DNA of 39,377 nucleotides from CALKCV01 sp964609515 (GTDB taxonomy: Bacteria; Cyanobacteriota; Cyanobacteriia; Cyanobacteriales; Microcoleaceae), in assembly GCA_964609515.1 (NCBI GenBank), contig CAZSTZ010000031.1:1-39377 (forward strand). The letters are read 5' to 3'. Shown here in pieces: positions 16,499 to 24,637 of the stretch (its first letter is position 1; every line of letters begins with the position of its first letter). The notes beneath the pieces are model-generated. The model saw only the letters and a program-made list of their open reading frames with translations, made no database searches and was not told the origin of the DNA. Position numbers and translations under genes: made by a program.

Positions 16499-18085
16499 AT
16501 GACAATGACCAAAGAACAATTCATCGTAACCGCCGCCCAAATGCGGCAAATAGAAGAGCGCATTTTCGCCGCCGGAATGCCAGTGGCAGCTTTAATGGAA
16601 AAAGTAGCCGGCTTATTAGCAAAACGCATTCAACAAATAGCACCTCTTACTCCCCCCTTTTCAAGGGGGGCCGGGGGGGATCCCAAAATCGGCATCATCG
16701 TCGGTCCCGGACACAATGGCGGCGATGCTTTAGTGGTAGCCCGCGAGTTACATTTTCGCGGCTATCAAGTCTCCGTTCATGCCCCCATTTCCAAATTAAA
16801 AGAACTGACAAATAACCACGCCAAATATGCCAAATCTCTCGGCATTCCGTTTTTCTTAAATATTAGCCAATTGGAAAAATGCGACTTATTAATAGATGGT
16901 TTATTTGGCTTCGGTTTGGAACGGGAAATAAGCGGAGATTTAGCAACAACTGTCGAGACGATTAATAGCTGGCAAAAACCAATTTTTAGCATCGACATTC
17001 CTTCTGGCATCCACACCGACACCGGAGAAGTTTTAGGAGTAGCAATTCGGGCAACTCGTAGCTTTTGTTTGGGTTTGTGGAAGTTGGCATTTTTGCAAGA
17101 TTGCGCCTTAGAATATATCGGCATTCCCGAATTAATAGACTTCGATATTCCTCTGGCAGATATAACGGCTATTTTAGGCGAGTCTCCCCATATCGAACGT
17201 ATTACCCGCGAGTCTGCCTTTGCGACTTTGCCACTGCCCCGTCCGCCGGCTACTTATAAATACAGGAACGGTCATTTATTAATTATTGCCGGTGCCCGTC
17301 CTTACAGCGGGGCGGCGATATTGACGGCCTTGGGTGCCCGGGCAACTGGCGTGGGGATGCTCACCGTGGCGGTTCCAGATTCGATAAAGTTGTTGTTAAA
17401 CGCACAACTGCCAGAAGCGTTAATTGTCGGCTGCCCGGAGACCGAGGCGGGGGCGATACGGGAGTTGCCCCCAGAGTTGGAGTTGGGTAAGTTCGACGCG
17501 ATCGCCTGCGGTCCCGGTTTGACGGCGGAGGCGACTTCGGTGGTAGAAACGGTATTAGCTGCCAACTGTCCCCTAGTCTTGGATGCCGACGGTTTGAATA
17601 TTTGCGCCAAGTTGGGAGCTAACAACTGGCAGCAACGTCCGGCCCCAACGGTGATAACTCCCCATCTGGGAGAGTTTAAGAAACTGTTTCCCGAACTGGC
17701 AGAAGAGAGCGATCGCCTCGAAGCTGCCCGAAAAGCCGTTGAAGTCAGCGGGGCGGTGTTATTGTTTAAAGGGGCGAGGGCGATCGTTGCCAGTCCCAGC
17801 AACAGTCGCGGCGAAACTATACCTAAAATCTGGATTAACCCCGAAAGCACTGCGGCCCTTGCCCGGGGAGGCAGCGGCGATGTTTTGACCGGTTTAATTG
17901 GCGGGTTATTAGCCGGCTGTCGGCGGTTTGGCGACGGTTTGGCCGGACCGGCCTCCGTGGGAGAGGTCGTAAAAACTGCTGTTTGGTGGCACGCCAGGGC
18001 TGCAATGTTAGGGGCCGAGGAAAGAACCGAGTTAGGAGTAGATGCCTACACCCTAACCGAGTATTTAATGCGAGCTTTAGTATAG
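16499..18085 (+). CDS. nnr: Bifunctional NAD(P)HX epimerase / ADP-dependent dehydratase
   Basis: The product is 528 residues, normal length for the bifunctional enzyme. Residues 1-225 are the YjeF-N epimerase domain (VTAAQMRQIEERIFAAGMP, then VGPGHNGGDALVVARELHFR, and an FSIDIPSGIHTDTGE loop). Residues 240-528 are the YjeF-C dehydratase domain, with GHLLIIAGARPYSGAAILTA, TPHLGEFKKLF and the phosphate loop ARGGSGDVLTGLIGGLLAG. The enzyme repairs hydrated NAD(P)H. An in-frame palindromic repeat (16645-16684) adds about 13 residues (LTPPFSRGAGGD) just before the first cofactor strand. Confidence 0.93.
   Translation: MTMTKEQFIVTAAQMRQIEERIFAAGMPVAALMEKVAGLLAKRIQQIAPLTPPFSRGAGGDPKIGIIVGPGHNGGDALVVARELHFRGYQVSVHAPISKLKELTNNHAKYAKSLGIPFFLNISQLEKCDLLIDGLFGFGLEREISGDLATTVETINSWQKPIFSIDIPSGIHTDTGEVLGVAIRATRSFCLGLWKLAFLQDCALEYIGIPELIDFDIPLADITAILGESPHIERITRESAFATLPLPRPPATYKYRNGHLLIIAGARPYSGAAILTALGARATGVGMLTVAVPDSIKLLLNAQLPEALIVGCPETEAGAIRELPPELELGKFDAIACGPGLTAEATSVVETVLAANCPLVLDADGLNICAKLGANNWQQRPAPTVITPHLGEFKKLFPELAEESDRLEAARKAVEVSGAVLLFKGARAIVASPSNSRGETIPKIWINPESTAALARGGSGDVLTGLIGGLLAGCRRFGDGLAGPASVGEVVKTAVWWHARAAMLGAEERTELGVDAYTLTEYLMRALV
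16645..16684. repeat. In-frame C-tract/G-tract palindrome in nnr
   Basis: CTCCCCCCTTTTCAAGGGGG continues into GCCGGGGGGGATCCC. This is the same dispersed palindrome as at 767, 7812, 9256, 33385 and 35526, here in reverse orientation. It is translated as LTPPFSRGAGGD between the first helix and the first beta strand of the epimerase domain. Confidence 0.9.
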
Positions 18086-18096
18086 AGAGTCGGTCG

Positions 18097-18129
18097 AGAA
18101 ACCCGGTTTTTTCAAAAAACCGGGTTTCT
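18097..18129. terminator. Hairpin of the AAACCCGG family after nnr
   Basis: The perfect arms GAAACCCGGTTTTTT and AAAAAACCGGGTTTC flank one central C, 12 bp after the nnr stop. The position suits transcription termination. It belongs to the dispersed hairpin family. Confidence 0.6.
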
Positions 18130-18191
18130 GGGATACCCAACCTACTTTTCTACTTTTTTTGATTTGAAGAAAAAGCTCAAAAAGGGAATTT

Positions 18192-18237
18192 TGAGTATGA
18201 GTATGAGTATGAGTATGAGTACGAGTATGAGTACGAG
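18192..18237. repeat. Hexamer tandem repeat (TGAGTA)
   Basis: About seven units of TGAGTA/CGAGTA stand in tandem upstream of the PhoD gene. The array is noncoding on the + strand and may vary in copy number. Confidence 0.8.
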
Positions 18238-18329
18238 AAACGCAATTCCTTGCCGTGCTGAGTATAAAACCTACCAAAAATATGTTATAGTAACCAAGTC
18301 CATTTTCCAAAAACCAAATCAATACCTCT

Positions 18330-20795
18330 ATGCTCGAATTTAACGAAATATTCGACGAAAACTTCTACCAGTCCCAAAACCCCAACATCCCCCAAGGGGT
18401 AACGCCCTTCGACCATTTCCAACAAGTGGGACAATTTCAGGGAATCTCCCCCAGTCCCCTCTTCGATACCAACTATTATTTAGTAAATAATCCCGATATT
18501 TCTTCCATCTTAGAAAGTAGCGGCATTTCCCCCTACCAACACTACATACAAACCGGTCAATTTGAAGGACGAAAAGCCAGTCCTTTATATAACGAAGACT
18601 TTTACTTAGAAAGCAATCCCGAAGTCGCCGACGCGGTAAACCAAGACATTTTAACCGGTGTCGAACACTTCTTTAAATTCGGTCAATTTGAAGGTCGCCG
18701 CCCCAGCGTTTTTTACGAGGAAAACTATTACTTAACCCAAAATCCAGGAGTTGCCGAAGCAGTCGAACGAGACGAACTGACCGGCATCGAACATTACCTC
18801 GGTTTTGGGGCAGGAGAACGTCGAGAATTAACGCCATTTATTGACGGCAGTTCTACCTTGCCCAACGCCGTTGCTTCTGGAGATACCACTCAAACTTCCA
18901 CAGTTTTATGGACTCGAACAATCGTTCCCGGCCCCGTAACTTTTGACTATTCCACGGACGGCAATTTCAGCACTTTTGAGAGCCAAACAACCACCGCAAC
19001 CGACCCGACAATTCCCGTACAAATAGAAGTAACTGGATTGGAGCCAAATACCCAATACTTCTACCGAGCAACGGACCGTTTTGGTACTACCGAAATCGGA
19101 CAATTCAAAACCCTAGCCCCGTTAGGAACTCAGACGGGATTGAGGTTCGGCGTATCGGGAGACTGGCAGGGAGAACTCGGACCCTTTCCTTCTATTAGTA
19201 ACGTTGACGACCGAAACCTCGACTTTTTCGTACAATTAGGAGATACCCTCGAAGCGGACAGCATTTCCCCAGATTTACCGGAAATCCGACAGTCGGAAAA
19301 TTATTCTCAATTCCTGACAAAACACAACGAAATTTACTCCCCCCGTTTTGGCATTAATAATTGGGCAGATTTACGAGAATCAACCACGGTTTATGCTACC
19401 TGGGACGACCACGATATTACTAACGATTTTGCCGGCGGCGCAGCTCCCGCAGATTCTCCCCAAAGAAACGAGATTTTCGGCAGTGCGGAAACGGGATTTG
19501 TTAACGATACTTCTGTATTCGATTCCGCCCTCCGCGCCTTTTTAGATTTCAAACCCCTGCGGGAAGAATTTTACGGCGAAACTGGCGACCCGCGCACGGC
19601 AAACGAACGCAAACTTTATCGTTTTAACGTTCACGGCGACGACGCGGCAACTTTCGTTTTAGATACTCGTTCTTTCCGCGATGCCCCCCTTCCTTTCCTC
19701 CCAGAAACGGCTTCTTCTGAAGAAGTTAATCAATATTTGGAGGATGCTTTTGAACCGGATCGAACTATGTTAGGCGCGGTTCAATTGCAAGAATTAAAAG
19801 ACGATTTATTGGCTGCAGAAAACGGAGGCATTACCTGGAAATTTGTGATGTCAACGGTGCCCATGCAGCACTACGGCATCCCGGTGGCGGGGGAACGTTG
19901 GGAAGGTTTCGCCGCCGAACGTACCGACCTGTTGCGGTTTATTACTGAAAACGATATCGATAACGTCGTTTTCGTTACGGGAGACTTCCACGGTAACGCG
20001 GTTAACGATGTCACTTATTCAGAAGGAGTCGGACAGCCGCAAATACCCACGGGCGCTTTCGACGTGACTATCGGTCCGGTAGGGATTCAGTTAAATATAG
20101 GAGACGGACCCTTTGCGGCACCCTTCGGCGCGGCGACGGTGGCGTTTACTCCCGACGAGTTGCTGCCGGAGTCGGAGAAAGAGCGATATCAGACTTTAAG
20201 TCGCGAGGAGAAAAATGCTTTCGTTCGTCAGGTTGTAGATAATCGCATCGTTCCCTTGGGATACACTCCTATCGGTTTGGAGGATTCTAATATCGATGCC
20301 CAACTGTTGCAGGGTTCTTATATAGCGGCTCATAATTACGGTTGGAGCGAGTTTGATATAGACCCTGTGACTCAGCAGTTGACGGTAACTACTTATGGGG
20401 TGGAGCCTTATACCGCCGACGAGATAGCGGCAAACCCGGAGGCGATCGCCACTCAGACACCTTTTGTCGCCAGCCAATTTGTGGTTAACCCAGAAACCGA
20501 CGACCCCACCACTCCGCTTCCAAGTCCGCAGTTACCGTCCGCCGCCGAAGAAGTAGTGCGGAACGTTTCCCAGGAGTTCGGAGTGTCGGCAGAGGAGCAA
20601 ACCATCGTCACCGCTACCCGGCAGGAGTGGCCCGATGGTTGTTTGGGTTTGGGGGGGCCCGGTATTTTCTGCACTCAGGCGATCGTGCCCGGTTGGCAAG
20701 TGATAGTAGAAAGCGGCGAGCAACGGTTCGTCTATCGCACCGACGAGTCCGGTTCTCAGGTAGCGTTAGATGAGGAAGCATCGGTACTACCTTAG
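18330..20795 (+). CDS. phoD: PhoD-type alkaline phosphatase with N-terminal FYxxNP repeats
   Basis: The product is 821 residues with no signal peptide. Residues 5-165 hold about four copies of a 45-residue repeat (pattern: F-D/N-x-x-F/Y-Y-x-x-x-N-P-x-V-A-x-A-V .. HF-x-x-F-GQFEGR). Residues 170-260 are the PhoD N-terminal Fn3-like domain (LPNAVASGDTTQTSTVLWTR). The metallophosphoesterase core follows: FGVSGDWQGE near 277, FFVQLGDTLEAD near 300, ATWDDHDITNDF near 356 and VVFVTGDFHGNA near 552. It should hydrolyse phosphodiesters and monoesters outside the cell. Residues 735-821 form a WPDGCLGL..PGW..YRTDESG domain seen in cyanobacterial exoproteins. The N-terminal repeat is shared with the GDSL esterase at 24638, which suggests a common export or surface-anchoring role. 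Confidence 0.88.
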   Translation: MLEFNEIFDENFYQSQNPNIPQGVTPFDHFQQVGQFQGISPSPLFDTNYYLVNNPDISSILESSGISPYQHYIQTGQFEGRKASPLYNEDFYLESNPEVADAVNQDILTGVEHFFKFGQFEGRRPSVFYEENYYLTQNPGVAEAVERDELTGIEHYLGFGAGERRELTPFIDGSSTLPNAVASGDTTQTSTVLWTRTIVPGPVTFDYSTDGNFSTFESQTTTATDPTIPVQIEVTGLEPNTQYFYRATDRFGTTEIGQFKTLAPLGTQTGLRFGVSGDWQGELGPFPSISNVDDRNLDFFVQLGDTLEADSISPDLPEIRQSENYSQFLTKHNEIYSPRFGINNWADLRESTTVYATWDDHDITNDFAGGAAPADSPQRNEIFGSAETGFVNDTSVFDSALRAFLDFKPLREEFYGETGDPRTANERKLYRFNVHGDDAATFVLDTRSFRDAPLPFLPETASSEEVNQYLEDAFEPDRTMLGAVQLQELKDDLLAAENGGITWKFVMSTVPMQHYGIPVAGERWEGFAAERTDLLRFITENDIDNVVFVTGDFHGNAVNDVTYSEGVGQPQIPTGAFDVTIGPVGIQLNIGDGPFAAPFGAATVAFTPDELLPESEKERYQTLSREEKNAFVRQVVDNRIVPLGYTPIGLEDSNIDAQLLQGSYIAAHNYGWSEFDIDPVTQQLTVTTYGVEPYTADEIAANPEAIATQTPFVASQFVVNPETDDPTTPLPSPQLPSAAEEVVRNVSQEFGVSAEEQTIVTATRQEWPDGCLGLGGPGIFCTQAIVPGWQVIVESGEQRFVYRTDESGSQVALDEEASVLP

Positions 20796-20821
20796 TGCTG
20801 TTTTTAATTAAAACGTTTGTA

Positions 20822-20871
20822 GCGATCGCCACTCAGACACCTTTTGTCGCCAGCCAGTTCGTAGTTAACCC
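20822..20871 (+). pseudogene. Relic of a second phoD copy
   Basis: This 50-bp stretch matches 20442-20491 inside phoD and reads the same peptide in frame (AIATQTPFVASQFVVNP). Three neighbouring codons differ only silently: CAA/TTT/GTG against CAG/TTC/GTA. A silent-only pattern implies divergence under coding selection before loss, so this is probably what remains of a paralogue and not a fresh duplication. It ends where the IS-like terminus begins. Confidence 0.65.
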
Positions 20872-21254
20872 CGCTTCTTGACGTTCTCCCCGGTCTAAAG
20901 ACACGGGGATTCTAAATATCACTATCCAGACTTTCTCTTTCTTTAACAAACCTTAAAACTAACTATCTCTTGCGAGCAATATCTAAACCAATTAATCGTT
21001 CTACAAAAAGAACCAATTAATGAGTTTAACTTAGTTAGCCCCAGAGGGCTATGTCTCCACCAGATGTACTAGGATACAGACCTAGCGTTCTCGTGCGCCC
21101 CACGCGCCCGATAAAAAACCGAACAACTTTATTTTTCTGGAATTGCTTACTTTTAGTTAGCTAGCTATGTTTTTCTTGGTTTTCGCCACCCAATATTTGT
21201 ATCCTTAAGCGATACTTTTAAGTTCAAGCATATAGCAACACTCTGGGAATTGTT
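20868..21254 (-). mobile_element. Decayed IS200/IS605-type (tnpB) element remnant
   Basis: The segment 20868-20920 (CCCCGCTTCTTGACGTTCTC then CCCCGG..CCGGGG-like hairpin and GGGGATTC) matches the usual right end of cyanobacterial TnpB elements, read on the - strand as GAATCCCC..GGGG..GTCAAGAAGCGGGG. Upstream on the - strand, around 21045-21180, a short frame ending VGRTRTLGLYPSTSGGD resembles a TnpB tail. No intact transposase remains. Without an alignment the family call rests on the terminal hairpin. Confidence 0.45.
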
Positions 21255-22007
21255 ATAGTCGATGGGAGCATTTCGGCTCCTCACCTCTACTTCAAAACCG
21301 TACATGAGAGTTTCCAACTCATACGGCTCCTGGTCTGGGATTATTTTAAGGGATTTCGGTTTACTAACAGAACCCACGCTAGTAAAACTGCGTCTTGGGC
21401 GTATAGCGTTAGTCTTGACGTAATTTACCCTCCTAGATACCTGCCCCACGTCTGCATATCCACAACTGTTAGGTTGGGCATTTGCTTCTTGGGACATCCT
21501 TATTCCTTGAGCCTTATAGTTAAGCTTTCCCTACCTCTGGGTCGAAATCGGCGGTGGAGAACTCAAGGAGTTATTTCGTTCCTACAATCCATTTAATGTC
21601 TAACTTAGGACTCCTAAATACGCCGGGTTCTACCAGTTAAGCCTAATCCAGGTTTGAAGGATTAGGGGCAAACGAACCGTACCATTTTGGCCTCGGGGGG
21701 GCTTTCGCACATACAGGGATAATTACCCCGGTCTGAAATAACGACGTTTTAATAGGATTCTTATGCATATCCTTATTAGACTTCTATAGCGGCTTCGGTC
21801 CTAATCCCTGAACCTTATCCTACGTTAGGGCCATGCATCGGCAATGAGGCAAGGACCCTACTCCTTGACAACCTGACCCTTAAAGTCACTCCTTAACCTA
21901 GAGGAAGGGAATTTAACCCTCATGGATTGCAAGTTCTCACCGATGTGAGAGGTCACAACGGTGGGGGCCATGTCGCTAAGTAGCTTCTTTGACCCAACGA
22001 ATCGCAC
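21255..22007 (-). mobile_element. Group II intron, apparently ORF-less (about 753 nt)
   Basis: Read on the - strand, the element starts with the conserved GTGCG (22007-22003) and ends ATCGACTAT (about 21255). Near its 3' end is a clear domain V (GAGCCGTATGAGTTGGAAAC..TACGG) followed by a domain VI hairpin. An inner hairpin CCTAATCC..GGATTAGG presents the loop TTCAAACCT, whose CAAACC (21651-21656) is exactly complementary to the last six exon bases GGTTTG (22008-22013). That is an EBS1-IBS1 pairing which fixes the 5' splice site. There is no room for the usual reverse transcriptase/maturase; a 110-codon frame at 21497-21165 overlaps domain V and is not a gene. Splicing would need a maturase supplied in trans. 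Confidence 0.88.
21292..21330 (-). ncRNA. Group II intron domain V
   Basis: The - strand sequence GAGCCGTATGAG..CTCTCATGTACGGTTTT folds into the short domain V hairpin with a GGAA-type tetraloop and contains the catalytic AGC triad. It is the best-conserved part of the ribozyme, and it is intact here. Confidence 0.85.
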
Positions 22008-22123
22008 CAAACCATTTTCATCATAACACTAAAAGCAGAAAATGACAACTAATTGGCAAAAAAAAGCCGTCCTGAAAGGACCTTACTCTAAACCCTATTC
22101 TTTGGTAAAACGAGGTCGAAGGG

Positions 22124-22176
22124 TTTGGGGGGAAGTTTGGGAAGTTTGGGGAGTTTGGGGAGTTTGGGGAGTTTGG
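22124..22176. repeat. 9-bp tandem repeat (GGGGAGTTT)
   Basis: About five units of GGGGAGTTT/GGGAAGTTT stand in tandem between the intron and the RTX gene. The frames through it are low-complexity and not convincing as genes. The 22014-22324 region otherwise holds only a short hairpin GTCCTGAAAGGAC (22069-22081), which on the - strand is followed by a T-run. Confidence 0.75.
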
Positions 22177-22324
22177 CAACAATTTAGCCCAAATTCCACA
22201 TCCGCCCCTCTTTTCACCCTTTAACCGCCTTCTACCATCGCTAGGAACAGTTATTAGCAATTCGGGAAACAAAGTTGTTTAATATTCGTCGGTATGTTCG
22301 TAAGAAAATCGGAAGGTAATTATT

Positions 22325-24181
22325 ATGAATATTCCTCGTTACAGTTCCCAGGAAAGCTCGAACAACCTAGAATTAATTCCCCAACAATTTCTCTTTACGG
22401 GTCAGAGTTCCCCTAACCCTATCGTTGCGGATGACATCAACCGGGATGGTTTAATAGATATTATAACCCGCGACGGCACCGCTATCGTGGCTTTAGTCAA
22501 TACTACCTCACCAGAAGCAATAGTTCCCACTTTCGCACCGGTGCAGAATCTTGGCTTTAGTACGGGGCTTTGGCTCGAAAGCGGCGACATTAACGGCGAT
22601 GGCAAGGTAGATTTAATTAGCTCTGGCGGTTATAACAGCATTCAACCTTTATCTTTCTTAAATTCTACTCCCGATGGTAGCCCTAACCTGCAATTGAGCG
22701 GAACGCTGTTCCCAGACGCGGAGATTTTGTATAGAAAGTCGCCCAGAGGTTTTACAACTGGAGACTTAAATGGCGATCGCAAGCTGGACTTAGTAATTTC
22801 CTATATAGATCGAACCCTCGCTACCCGGTTGCTGGTGGGAATTAATAATACTCCAACGGGCAGTAATAGTCCAAACTGGAGTTTTCAAACTATCGCCGGT
22901 CCCGTGGTCCAGGAAGTCGTTATCGAGGATCTCAATGGCGACGGAAGACCGGAACTGATAACCCACGACCTTTATCCCGACCCCCACATAGAAATATTTG
23001 TCAACCAAACAGCGCCGGGGGCGACAACCGCTAGCTTGCCTCTCAATCTTTCCATTCCCACCGAAGAAAGAGTGCAGAACCTATTGGCAGTCGATGTAAC
23101 CGGAGACGGGCAAAACGATTTAGCTGCAGTCTCCCAAACCCAGGATAAGTTATTTATCTGGGAAAATATCTGGGAAAATATCTGGGAAAATAACGGACCT
23201 CTGGGGGCATCGGCGGTTGATTTTTCCTCTCCCACGGTCATACCCCTACCGGAAACATTGTCTCTCAAGGATAGCGGGGATTTTAACGGAGATGGTTTGC
23301 AGGATTTGGCTTTTGTTAATAGGGAAGAAACCACGGTCAAAATTTGGCAGAATAATTCTAGTGGCGGCAATATTAGTTTTAGCGAAGGACCGGAATTATT
23401 TCTGGGCATTGAATTGAGGGATTTAGCCGCCGGGGATTTTAATAGCGATCGCACCCCCGACTTGGCCGTTGGCAAACGTACCGCCGACGATGCCACCGGT
23501 GTCGGCGAAATAGTTGTCGTGTCAACCGAAATCGGGGAAGCAGCGATTCGCGGAACCGCCGCCTGCGACTACCTCGAAGGTACCGAAAGTAACAACGAGA
23601 TTTTCGGCATGGATGGGGACGATACGATTATCGCCCACAGCGGGGATGACGAAGTGTTCGGAGGTATCGGTAACGACCTTTTGTTTGGCAGTCGCGATCG
23701 CGATCTTCTCGGCGGCGACACCGGGGACGATACCCTTTACGGTGGCAAACAAGACGATATTTTAGCGGGAGATGCGATGGAGGACGCGATCGGCGGCAAC
23801 GATTTATTATTTGGCAACCGCAATAGCGATCGACTCTTCGGCGGCGTCGGCGACGATACCCTTTACGGCGGGAAGGATAACGATTCCCTGGTGGGGCAAG
23901 ATGGGGACGATTGGTTAATAGGAGATTTGGGCAGCGATACTCTCATCGGCGATGCAGGGCGCGATGTTTTCGTGTTGCGTCGCGATAGCGGCGCGGATGA
24001 AATCGTCGATTTTACTCCTGGCGAGGACTTCATCGGTTTGAGCTCCGGTTTAACTGCCGCGCAACTGACTATTGGAACGATGGATGGTTTAACTACTATT
24101 AGTGCTGGGGATGAGGTTTTAGCTGTTTTGGGAGTGGGTGGCCCTCAGCTAGGGAGTGCGGATTTTTTGACGGTTGAGTAG
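22325..24181 (+). CDS. FG-GAP/VCBS beta-propeller protein with C-terminal RTX calcium-binding repeats
   Basis: The product is 618 residues with no signal peptide. Residues 30-400 contain about seven D-x-N-x-D-G-x-x-D motifs (for example DINRDGLIDI, DINGDGKVDL, DLNGDGRPEL, DFNGDGLQDL), which build a calcium-binding FG-GAP/VCBS propeller. Residues 415-560 hold RTX nonapeptides (GGIGNDLLFGS, GGVGDDTLYGGKDNDSL), then VDFTPGEDFIGLSSGLT, the standard C-terminus of RTX proteins exported by type I secretion. A 12-bp microrepeat at about 23155-23191 encodes WENIWENIWENN. It lies in the exoprotein cluster with PhoD and the GDSL esterase. It is probably an extracellular, calcium-dependent protein; no enzymatic domain is seen. 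Confidence 0.85.
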   Translation: MNIPRYSSQESSNNLELIPQQFLFTGQSSPNPIVADDINRDGLIDIITRDGTAIVALVNTTSPEAIVPTFAPVQNLGFSTGLWLESGDINGDGKVDLISSGGYNSIQPLSFLNSTPDGSPNLQLSGTLFPDAEILYRKSPRGFTTGDLNGDRKLDLVISYIDRTLATRLLVGINNTPTGSNSPNWSFQTIAGPVVQEVVIEDLNGDGRPELITHDLYPDPHIEIFVNQTAPGATTASLPLNLSIPTEERVQNLLAVDVTGDGQNDLAAVSQTQDKLFIWENIWENIWENNGPLGASAVDFSSPTVIPLPETLSLKDSGDFNGDGLQDLAFVNREETTVKIWQNNSSGGNISFSEGPELFLGIELRDLAAGDFNSDRTPDLAVGKRTADDATGVGEIVVVSTEIGEAAIRGTAACDYLEGTESNNEIFGMDGDDTIIAHSGDDEVFGGIGNDLLFGSRDRDLLGGDTGDDTLYGGKQDDILAGDAMEDAIGGNDLLFGNRNSDRLFGGVGDDTLYGGKDNDSLVGQDGDDWLIGDLGSDTLIGDAGRDVFVLRRDSGADEIVDFTPGEDFIGLSSGLTAAQLTIGTMDGLTTISAGDEVLAVLGVGGPQLGSADFLTVE

Positions 24182-24500
24182 GGAGGTCAGAGGTCAGAGG
24201 TCAGAGGTCAGAGGTCAGAGGTCAGAGGTTTTAAGAGGTCAGAGGTCAGAGGTCAGAGGTCAGAGGTTTTAAGAGGTCAGAGGTCAGAGGTCAGAGGTCA
24301 GAGGTCAGAGGTCAGAGGTTTTTTGAGGTTTGAGGTCAGAANNNNNNNNNNNNNNNNNNNNNNNNNNNNNNNNNNNNNNNNNNNNNNNNNNNNNNNNNNN
24401 NNNNNNNNNNNNNNNNNNNNNNNNNNNNNNNNNNNNNNNNNGAGGTCAGAGGTCAGAGGTCAGAGGTCAGAGGTTTTTTGAGGTTTGAGGTCAGAAAGGT
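24182..24500. repeat. Heptamer STRR array (AGAGGTC) with assembly gap
   Basis: Long runs of the 7-mer AGAGGTC are broken by TTTTAAG, TTTTTTGAGGTTTG and similar spacers, giving a higher-order repeat. The 100 Ns at 24342-24441 fall inside the array, so its true length is unknown. It directly follows the RTX stop codon. No gene is seen in 24182-24637. Confidence 0.95.
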
Positions 24501-24553
24501 CAGAGGTTTTCGGTTCAAAAACGCAGTTTTTGCCCGCGTCGAGTATAATTTAG

Positions 24554-24616
24554 GTTCGTAGTAATCGCGAAGAGCGATTTAGCCAGTTAAAATCGCTCTT
24601 CGCGATTACTACGAAC
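24554..24616. repeat. Perfect 27-bp inverted repeat
   Basis: The arms GTTCGTAGTAATCGCGAAGA.. and ..TCTTCGCGATTACTACGAAC are perfect over 27 bp around a 9-base loop. The element ends 21 bp before the GDSL start and may form the 5' end of its leader. A related GTTCGTAGTAATCGC half-element lies in the DUF2157 gene at 35878. A lone TATAAT at 24544-24549 precedes it but has no good -35. Confidence 0.85.
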
Positions 24617-24637
24617 TAACTTTAGGATAAGGGCAAA

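Noticed and set aside
21165..21497. 110-codon - strand frame (starts MSQEANAQPN) as a protein gene
   Set aside because: It runs through group II intron domain V and VI and past the intron end; it is intron RNA and not a protein gene.
22039..22224. Small protein rich in VWG repeats
   Set aside because: It is translated 9-bp tandem repeat, with no ribosome site or conserved part.
24182..24500. CRISPR array
   Set aside because: The units are contiguous 7-mers with short variable breaks; there are no constant repeats with unique spacers and no cas genes.
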